From JABMMZ01 sp044341025 (GTDB lineage Bacteria; Bacteroidota; Bacteroidia; NS11-12g; UBA955): DNA of 64,000 bases. Both the position numbers and the translations under genes were made by a program. This document shows positions 58,072-64,000 of the stretch, piece after piece; position 1 is the first letter of the stretch; the number at the start of each line of letters is the position of its first letter. The DNA lies in assembly GCA_044341025.1 (NCBI GenBank), contig JBIISM010000005.1, positions 62,001 to 126,000 of the forward strand. The letters run 5' to 3'. The notes under the pieces are model-generated. The model was given only the letters and a program-made list of their open reading frames with translations. It was not told the origin of the DNA and searched no databases.

Positions 58072-59217
58072 TTAATTGCTTATTGTGGTGCTTTCATATC
58101 TTGCTCTGCTATTAAATCCGAAGGATATTCCAAATCTATAACCGTTGCTGCTGGGAACAAAATAGGCATTAACTGGTATGTTCAATTTTCCAGATTTAAA
58201 AGTCTTGCCCAATGCAAAAACAAATGATGGGTGAAAAGACAAAGTGCCTCTGCTGTCCATTCTGCTTTCAATAAATGGCTTACTGCTCATTGAGGTAGTA
58301 TCTTTTGCTAAATGCCAATTGTTTTGATTGTCATAAAATCCGCTCGAAAATTTTGTAATTGACAATGAAGGTCCAAAGGCAAACTCCCAACCATTTTTAT
58401 TGTTTCTCATGCCATTTAAGATGGTAATACTTGGAATAAATAGGCCTTGGTCAAGTCCTGTAAGCATTGGCACAATTTCAAATAGGGCTTGAAAATTTCC
58501 TTGATTTAAATACTGTTTTTCAAATTGATACCCAAATTGAAACATTAAAGGCATTGCCGCATAGCCGCCTTCTTTTTTGGGCGCTGATAGAATAGTTGCT
58601 GTGCTGCCGGTAAAAAAGGTTAATCCCATTCGAGGTCCGTCTGCTCTTAAGCGGTTGGTGTATGGATTGTTCCTTTGGTCGTCAAAAATAAAACTCTTGG
58701 TTAAGGTATTTACCTCATCAGCATTGTTTGGAATTGCATACATTTCATTTAAGGTGATGCGTATCATCGCAGGTATAGAAAGCGGAAGTTTTAAAAATTC
58801 TTTAACAATTTGTTTGTCATATGCTTTTGTTTTGACGTCGTATACCTTAAAATTAACAACGATTCTATCTGCCACCATTGAAATGCTTCCTGTAAATACC
58901 TTTTCGCATTCTAGTTTTTTAGCGATTTCATCAATACAAAAAGTGCTAAAACAATTGTCGTATTTTAAATTGTCTCTTTTAGCGATGTATTCAAGGTCAT
59001 AGGGATCCATTAAGGAGTAGATGTTTAGTTTTCCTAGCTCTAATCTGGTTAGCGCGGTGATTGAAGTAGCCGCTGTGCTAGCGCCTGCAGTTTGTATTAT
59101 GCTTTTGGTGTCAATTTCAATCAACGCAACTTTTGTTTTTAGGGTGTTTTGAGATAAGACATTGGCAATATTCAACAAAACAAAAAAGGCAAAAGCGAAA
59201 GTGAATTTAATATTCAT
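58072..59217 (-). CDS. Exported protein with TolB/GNA1162-like N-domain and beta-rich C-domain, unknown
   Basis: A 381-residue protein with a signal peptide (about 1-22, ending VLSQ). Residues about 27-150 (KTKVALIEIDTKSI, IYSLMDPYDLEYI, CIDEIAKKLECEKVFTGSISMVADRIVVNFKVYDVKTKAYD) have the layout of periplasmic nucleotide-fold domains of the CsgG/TolB-N/DUF2380 type. The remaining 220 residues alternate hydrophobic and polar residues and end in an outer-membrane-like GISFGFNSRARY pattern, suggesting a small barrel or lipocalin-like part. No firm family. It is divergent from the HTH regulator gene across a 195-base AT-rich gap. Confidence 0.6.
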   Translation of the reverse strand: MNIKFTFAFAFFVLLNIANVLSQNTLKTKVALIEIDTKSIIQTAGASTAATSITALTRLELGKLNIYSLMDPYDLEYIAKRDNLKYDNCFSTFCIDEIAKKLECEKVFTGSISMVADRIVVNFKVYDVKTKAYDKQIVKEFLKLPLSIPAMIRITLNEMYAIPNNADEVNTLTKSFIFDDQRNNPYTNRLRADGPRMGLTFFTGSTATILSAPKKEGGYAAMPLMFQFGYQFEKQYLNQGNFQALFEIVPMLTGLDQGLFIPSITILNGMRNNKNGWEFAFGPSLSITKFSSGFYDNQNNWHLAKDTTSMSSKPFIESRMDSRGTLSFHPSFVFALGKTFKSGKLNIPVNAYFVPSSNGYRFGISFGFNSRARYESTTISN

Positions 59218-59412
59218 GATTTATAAAAATTTATTGAGGCAAAATTGAAGAACTTATATTTCTGCATTTTATTTAATAATCATTTGCTAAAGCTTTAAAT
59301 TATTTAATTTAAATATTTTTCAATATTTTAGCAGTCTAAAAGATATAAAATTTGTGTTTTATAATTATATTTATATTATAATTGCATTAAATAGTAATTA
59401 TAAACATAAAAT

Positions 59413-60420
59413 ATGGCAAAAATCAATAATAATTATCAAGAAAAATGGAATGAAATTTTAAGTCAACATGTGCCGAGCAATCTTTCATTGGCCCGAGAAA
59501 TAAGCGAATTGTTAGAGGTTAGCCTTGACAGTGCCTACCGGAGATTAAGAAACGATACCGAGTATACCTTAGCTGAGGCGGCTAAAATTGCCAACCATTT
59601 TAATTTGCCTTTAGAGGCTTTAAACAATCAATTGCATTCGGTCGTTAGTTTTAAAACGAATGAGTTAAATAATAACATAGAAACTTACGCGCTTTATTTG
59701 GAAAATATGTTAGCCAATGTTAAGAAGATGACTCAATTTCAAAGTTCACATATCTATTTTGGTGCCGAGGATATTCCAGTGTATTATCACTTCAGCCAAG
59801 AAAATCTTATGCGTTTTAAAATCACCTATTGGTTAAAATCTTTAATGATGGTTGATGAATTTCAGAATAAAAATTATGGTGAAATAGAAATTTCAGAAAG
59901 AATTTTGTCTTTGGCGCGCGAAAATTTCAATACATTTTCCAAATTAGATTCCACGGAGATATGGACCACTGAAACGGTAAAAAGTACAATTAAGCAGATT
60001 CAGTTTTATTGGGACGCAGGGTTTTTTAACACAATAAACGAGGCTAATGATGTCGCTGATGACTTAACTTCTTGCATACAGCATATACAAAAACAGGCTG
60101 AGACAGCCTATAAGTTTTCGAGCAGTGGGTCGATGGTTAAATCAAAGTATCAATTGTTTATTAGTGATGTAATGATTGGCACCAATAGTATTTTGGCTAA
60201 AACAGACAATATATCAGCTTCATTTATTAGCTACAGTACCTTCAATTTTATGTCCACCAATAATGTTGGATTCAATGCACAAAATGAACAATGGATGAAC
60301 AATTTGATTGCCCGTTCAACTTTAATAAGTGGCGTTTCAGAAAAGCAAAGAAATCAATTTTTTAAAGGGGTTTATAAACAGATTACTGAGTTAAAGCAGT
60401 ATTTTATTGATACTTTATAA
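59413..60420 (+). CDS. HTH transcriptional regulator, orphan type
   Basis: A 335-residue protein with an N-terminal helix-turn-helix at about residues 22-68 (SLAREISELLEVSLDSAYRRLRN followed by LAEAAKIANHFNLPLEALN), an XRE-like arrangement. Residues 75-335 are mostly alpha-helical, without recognised motifs and without a phosphoacceptor or ligand site that I can name; they may form a dimerisation and sensing domain. It is divergent from the TolB-like exported protein gene, so it may regulate that neighbour or itself. The start is ATG. Confidence 0.75.
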   Translation: MAKINNNYQEKWNEILSQHVPSNLSLAREISELLEVSLDSAYRRLRNDTEYTLAEAAKIANHFNLPLEALNNQLHSVVSFKTNELNNNIETYALYLENMLANVKKMTQFQSSHIYFGAEDIPVYYHFSQENLMRFKITYWLKSLMMVDEFQNKNYGEIEISERILSLARENFNTFSKLDSTEIWTTETVKSTIKQIQFYWDAGFFNTINEANDVADDLTSCIQHIQKQAETAYKFSSSGSMVKSKYQLFISDVMIGTNSILAKTDNISASFISYSTFNFMSTNNVGFNAQNEQWMNNLIARSTLISGVSEKQRNQFFKGVYKQITELKQYFIDTL

Positions 60421-60427
60421 ATTTACT

Positions 60428-61537
60428 TTAAATCTTTGCGATCGTATTTTCTAAATTGATTTTTAAATACAGTGAGTAACTGTATTGAAATCTGCCATAT
60501 TCTTTATCGTAAAATGGCTCAAGCCTGAAGTCTAAAAACATGCCTTTTTTCAACGCCTGCGTATACATTAAACGCGACATAACCATATGCCTGTATTGTC
60601 TATGCTCATACACATTGTAGAAGTTGTAATTGTTGTAAATATGCGTGCCAACTGGAGATTGGTATTCACGTCCAGCCCAATAATTAAACATCACCTCAAA
60701 TCCTTTATGCATAAAGGATAAGGTATGCCAAGTGGCGTTGCCATTCTTAAATGGTTGGGTAATATTTGGTGAAAAATCTTCACAGTGTAGCCAATAGTTT
60801 TCTGTCTTAATGGTAAAACCATTCGAAGATTTAAAGTATAGTTTAGCGCCTATTGCTGTGTTCACCCTGGAATATATGGGTGTTGGATTCCCGTTAAGTT
60901 GACCGCCTCTGTGCGCTAAGGTTAATTGAAAGGGAACCGAAAAAAAGATTTTTCTATTCTTAAGCAATTGCTTCTCAGACAATATTCCCACAGTAAATTT
61001 CTCTTGATTTTTACTGGTTCTATAGGTTGGCTCATTCCAAACTAAAAAGTTATTGAAGTAAAAGGTTTTGCTTTTGTAAATTCCTTGCATTCCATTTTCA
61101 ATTCGGTTGGTAATTGCTCTATCAATGTTGTACATCGGCTCAATGAAACCATAGTTTGTTGTGCCTTGCAGCATGCCGATGTTATACCTCCATTTGTTTT
61201 TGAAAATTGAAACACTAAAAACAGGTTGAACCGTTACAAACCCCGTGCTGCCATAATCTTGCCTGGTTTGCAATCCTCCTTTGAGTATAACATCATTATA
61301 CGGCTGATAACTTATGTGTGCTTGTAACATCGAGCCAAATAATGTTTGTCCTTTTTCAATCAAATCAAAGTATTCCGTATTTCTGTAATAATTAAACAAT
61401 TCTATGTTTAATTTTAAAGTTTGGGTATCGCTTTTTAGCAGCGTGTCTTTTTGGTCAAAAACTTCGTTTCTTAATTGAGCGTTTAAATTGATAATTACAC
61501 CAAAAAACAAAAAACCAAAAATTGTTTTTATTTTCAT
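60428..61537 (-). CDS. Hypothetical outer-membrane beta-barrel-like protein
   Basis: A 369-residue exported protein with a signal peptide (about 1-20, ending NLNAQ). The body is rich in aromatic residues in alternating strands (e.g. KTFYFNNFLVWNEPTY, KLYFKSSNGFTIKTENYWLH, HMVMSRLMYTQALKKGMFLDFRLEP), typical of an outer-membrane barrel. No family recognised. The start is the ATG of KIKTIFGF: a -7 element (61562-61569) overlaps the longer TTG start. Convergent with the HTH gene and divergent from the DUF3108 gene. Confidence 0.7.
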   Translation of the reverse strand: MKIKTIFGFLFFGVIINLNAQLRNEVFDQKDTLLKSDTQTLKLNIELFNYYRNTEYFDLIEKGQTLFGSMLQAHISYQPYNDVILKGGLQTRQDYGSTGFVTVQPVFSVSIFKNKWRYNIGMLQGTTNYGFIEPMYNIDRAITNRIENGMQGIYKSKTFYFNNFLVWNEPTYRTSKNQEKFTVGILSEKQLLKNRKIFFSVPFQLTLAHRGGQLNGNPTPIYSRVNTAIGAKLYFKSSNGFTIKTENYWLHCEDFSPNITQPFKNGNATWHTLSFMHKGFEVMFNYWAGREYQSPVGTHIYNNYNFYNVYEHRQYRHMVMSRLMYTQALKKGMFLDFRLEPFYDKEYGRFQYSYSLYLKINLENTIAKI

Positions 61538-61561
61538 CTTAGCAGGGTTTAAATGTGTTTT

Positions 61562-61569
61562 CAAATGTA
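61562..61569 (-). promoter_or_regulatory. -7 element before the barrel-like gene
   Basis: TACATTTG on the minus strand, a full TAnnTTTG match 24 bases before the ATG. Confidence 0.5.
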
Positions 61570-61614
61570 ATAATTTGGAACGATTATTGAATTCTATTGA
61601 TTAAATTCATTTAA

Positions 61615-62460
61615 ATGATCAATATTAAGCCATTTTATTTAAGCCTATCTGTAGTAAGTTCCTTAATGTTATCAGGGCTTCTATTAAGTTCATACTCAGT
61701 TGATTTTCCTGTTGCATCAAGCAATGCAGAGGATGTTTTTAAATATAGAAAAATTACAAATAATGCATTCACCAATAATGAAAAACTAGAATTTAGAGTT
61801 CATTATGGTTTAATAAATGCCGCATCAATCGTTTTCGAAGTGGGTCCAGCGCTTGTCCAAAAGTATGATCGAAAATGCTTTAATGTTAAAGCAGAGGGTA
61901 AAACACTTAAATCATTTGATTGGGCATATAAGGTTAGAGACAGATTTGAAACCTATATCGACGCAGAAGCTATGGCGCCAATAAGTTACAATAAAAGTGT
62001 GCAGGAGGACAAATATACCGACAATGACCTGGTGACATTTAAGCACAACACAAAGAAGTTGTTTGGGGTAAAAGGCATGTTGGATATGCCAGTTTATACC
62101 CACGATGTTATTTCATCAATTTATTATGTAAGAAATATTGATTTTTCTAAATCGAAGGTAGGAGATAAGTTTCCCTTAGATGTGTATTTAGACAACAAAA
62201 TATATAATTTGGGATTTAAGTATGCTGGAAAAGAGACAATTTCTACTGATATCGGCAAAGTCAAATGCATAAAGCTGGTGCCAACTTTAATCGTAGATAG
62301 GGTTTTTAAAGACCAAGATGACATGACTGTATGGATCAGCGATGATGACAATAAAATACCCATTCGCGTAAAAGCAAAAATAATGGTTGGCTCAATAAAA
62401 GTAGACCTTACTTCATACAGTGGTTTAAAAAACGAATTTAAAGCATTGGTTAAAAAATAA
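61615..62460 (+). CDS. Exported DUF3108 protein
   Basis: A 281-residue protein with an N-terminal membrane/signal segment (about 7-28) and a DUF3108 domain (about 48-275), probably a periplasmic beta-rich protein. Signature stretches are NNEKLEFRVHYGLINAASIVFEV, VRDRFETYIDAEAMAPISYNKSVQED, VYTHDVISSIYYVRNIDFSKSKVGDKF and DDMTVWISDDDNKIPIRVKAKI, including the pattern IP-x-R-v near the end that recurs in the family. Function unknown; a lipid-binding role has been suggested for similar folds but not shown. One base separates its stop from the convergent cysS stop. Confidence 0.85.
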   Translation: MINIKPFYLSLSVVSSLMLSGLLLSSYSVDFPVASSNAEDVFKYRKITNNAFTNNEKLEFRVHYGLINAASIVFEVGPALVQKYDRKCFNVKAEGKTLKSFDWAYKVRDRFETYIDAEAMAPISYNKSVQEDKYTDNDLVTFKHNTKKLFGVKGMLDMPVYTHDVISSIYYVRNIDFSKSKVGDKFPLDVYLDNKIYNLGFKYAGKETISTDIGKVKCIKLVPTLIVDRVFKDQDDMTVWISDDDNKIPIRVKAKIMVGSIKVDLTSYSGLKNEFKALVKK

Positions 62461-62461
62461 A

Positions 62462-63934
62462 TCAGTTTAACGTATAGCTTGTTCCGTCTTTTCCATCTTT
62501 AAGTTCAATTCCCAATGCAGATAGCTCATCTCTAATTTGGTCTGAAATGCTGTAATTTTTTTGAACTTTTGCTTCATTTCTCATTTTGATGAGCATGTTC
62601 ATGAGGCCATCAATTTTGTCAGAATTTACTTCTTGTTCTAATTTTAAACCTAAAATATCAAAGACAAAAGAATTGTAATTTTTTTGCAAAATTTCAAGTT
62701 CTTTGACCCCGATTTTCAAATTTCCTGCGGCAATATTGTTGATGGTGCTAACCATTTCAAAAAGATTGGCAATTAGAATCGGCGTGTTTAAATCTTCATT
62801 GATTGCATCATAACATTTTTCAATGAGTTTGTTGATGTCTACTTCATTTATTTCATTTGGCTCCAGCGATTTAATGCTTTCCGATGCAATCAAGAGTCGA
62901 TTTAAGCCCTTTTCAGAAGCTTGTAAGGCAGCATTGCTAAAATCTAAAGTTCCACGGTAATGGGCCTGTAAAATAAAAAACTTAAGCGTCATTGGAGAAT
63001 AGGCTTTTTCTAAAAGGGCATTTTTACCAGAGAAGAATTCGTCAATTGATATCCCGTTATTCAATGATTTGGCCATTTTTTGACCATTCACAGTTATCAT
63101 ATTGTGGTGCATCCAATATTTTGCAGGTTGCACGCCTCCGCACGCTACAGACTGTGCAATTTCAGATTCATGATGAGGAAACAATAAATCCATGCCGCCA
63201 CCATGTACATCAAATGTTTCGCCTAAATATTTTTTGCTCATTGCAGAACATTCTATGTGCCACCCTGGAAATCCTTTTCCCCATGGGCTGTTCCATTGCA
63301 TGATGTGCTCCTCTCCAGCTTTCTTCCAAAGTGCAAAATCATTTGAATTTCTTTTTTCTTCTTGTCCTTCTAATAATCTGGCTTCATTGCCTGCGCCAGC
63401 TATCAAGTCCTCAATTATTCTTCCAGAAAGTTTACCGTAATTATGGTGTTTGCTGTAATTTATAACATCAAAGTATACAGAGCCATTCGCCACATAGGCA
63501 AATCCATTCTTAATGATTTCTTCAATCATCTCAATTTGCTCAATAATATGACCACTTGCTCTTGGTTCAATGGATGCCGGCAGAACATGCATAGAATGCA
63601 ACATTTGATGGTAGCTATCGGTGTAAAATTGAGCTATTTCCATAGGTTCGAGTTGCTCCAATTTAGCCTTTTTAGCAATTTTATCTTCCCCAGCGTCGGC
63701 ATCATTTACCAGATGACCAACATCCGTAATGTTACGAACAAACCTTACTTGAAACCCTAAATGCTTCAAATATCTATGCATTACATCAAAAACAACAGGA
63801 CCGCGGGCATGCCCCAAATGGGGAAATCCATACACAGTTGGACCACAAACATAAATACCTACAAAAGGGGCTTTGTGTGGTTCAAATAGCAAGGTTTCAC
63901 GCTTGTAAGTATCGTATATTTTTAATGCAGTCAT
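62462..63934 (-). CDS. cysS: Cysteinyl-tRNA synthetase
   Basis: A 490-residue class I aminoacyl-tRNA synthetase that charges tRNA-Cys. The zinc ligand Cys30 is in YVCGPTVYGFPHLGHARG, with the HIGH-type motif HLGH at 39-42; later zinc ligands are in WHIECSAMS and HHESEIAQS. The KMSKS loop appears as KMAKS in NGQKMAKSLNNGIS. The C-terminal anticodon-binding part ends GIELKDGKDGTSYTL. Length matches the family. A -7 element lies 16 bases upstream, divergent from a possible promoter facing the right edge. Confidence 0.97.
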   Translation of the reverse strand: MTALKIYDTYKRETLLFEPHKAPFVGIYVCGPTVYGFPHLGHARGPVVFDVMHRYLKHLGFQVRFVRNITDVGHLVNDADAGEDKIAKKAKLEQLEPMEIAQFYTDSYHQMLHSMHVLPASIEPRASGHIIEQIEMIEEIIKNGFAYVANGSVYFDVINYSKHHNYGKLSGRIIEDLIAGAGNEARLLEGQEEKRNSNDFALWKKAGEEHIMQWNSPWGKGFPGWHIECSAMSKKYLGETFDVHGGGMDLLFPHHESEIAQSVACGGVQPAKYWMHHNMITVNGQKMAKSLNNGISIDEFFSGKNALLEKAYSPMTLKFFILQAHYRGTLDFSNAALQASEKGLNRLLIASESIKSLEPNEINEVDINKLIEKCYDAINEDLNTPILIANLFEMVSTINNIAAGNLKIGVKELEILQKNYNSFVFDILGLKLEQEVNSDKIDGLMNMLIKMRNEAKVQKNYSISDQIRDELSALGIELKDGKDGTSYTLN

Positions 63935-63950
63935 GTCTTTTTAAAGAATG

Positions 63951-63958
63951 CAAAACTA
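63951..63958 (-). promoter_or_regulatory. -7 element before cysS
   Basis: TAGTTTTG on the minus strand, a full TAnnTTTG match 16 bases before the cysS ATG. Confidence 0.5.
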
Positions 63959-63972
63959 ACAAAAAAAAATCC

Positions 63973-63980
63973 TATTTTTG
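63973..63980 (+). promoter_or_regulatory. -7 element facing a gene beyond the right edge
   Basis: TATTTTTG, a full TAnnTTTG match. An ATG begins at 63997, 16 bases downstream, so a forward gene probably starts at the window edge. Confidence 0.45.
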
Positions 63981-64000
63981 TACGCTTATTAAATTTATGA

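Overview
The window is a dense, AT-rich bacterial chromosome segment with about 57 protein genes and no rRNA, tRNA, insertion sequence, phage or CRISPR array that I can see. The organism is almost certainly a member of the Bacteroidota. The evidence is: two secreted proteins with C-terminal type IX secretion (Por) sorting domains; Bacteroidota-typical families (DUF1573, DUF3109, DUF4340, DUF3108, the fused E1 alpha/beta 2-oxoacid dehydrogenase, and the exported family often mislabelled asparagine synthetase B); and about twenty TAnnTTTG -7 promoter elements just upstream of start codons, a few with a TTG/TTTG -33 box 19-21 bases further up. Shine-Dalgarno sequences are mostly absent.

Layout. 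1-5.5 kb: the start of murF, an amino acid permease, a lytic transglycosylase with an unusual N-terminal domain, an RsmI-like methylase and a large membrane protein. 5.5-11.7 kb: metK, a DctA-like transporter, radA and an M13 peptidase lipoprotein. 11.7-15 kb: a forward operon DUF1573 / RmlD-like / crcB / 'AsnB-like' / PspC. 15-20.2 kb: a reverse block with purK-purE-DUF3109-SprT and an archaeal-type GGGP synthase followed by a GT-C-like membrane protein. 20.5-30 kb: class II (B12) ribonucleotide reductase, a T9SS-exported CocE-like hydrolase, a lipoprotein, a rhomboid protease, a UbiA prenyltransferase with maf, and a PKD/T9SS protein. 30-35 kb: recR, a WG-repeat protein, methylmalonyl-CoA epimerase, then iscS-iscU-iscA-PAP2. 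35-40.2 kb: TPR / phosphosulfolactate synthase / yqeY, then a histone H1-like protein directly downstream of a SET-domain lysine methyltransferase, flanked by two GNAT acetyltransferases. 40.3-48 kb: an M16 peptidase, a small membrane protein, dxs and the fused E1. 48-53 kb: a WecA-like transferase, an acyl-CoA synthetase and a GT2 fusion (surface polysaccharide / envelope). 53-64 kb: DUF4340, guaB, pssA-purS-BaiN-like, exported proteins of unknown function, an HTH regulator, DUF3108 and cysS.

How it fits together. Most of the window is housekeeping: purine synthesis (purE, purK, purS, guaB), Fe-S assembly, isoprenoid and lipid synthesis (dxs, GGGPS, UbiA, pssA), envelope synthesis and DNA repair (radA, recR). 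The most interesting unit is the SET / H1-like pair near 38-39 kb, which looks like a bacterial chromatin-protein plus lysine-methyltransferase operon. Secondary points are the archaeal-type ether-lipid gene pair, a ComA-type sulfonate enzyme, two unusual domain fusions, and evidence for very short or absent mRNA leaders.
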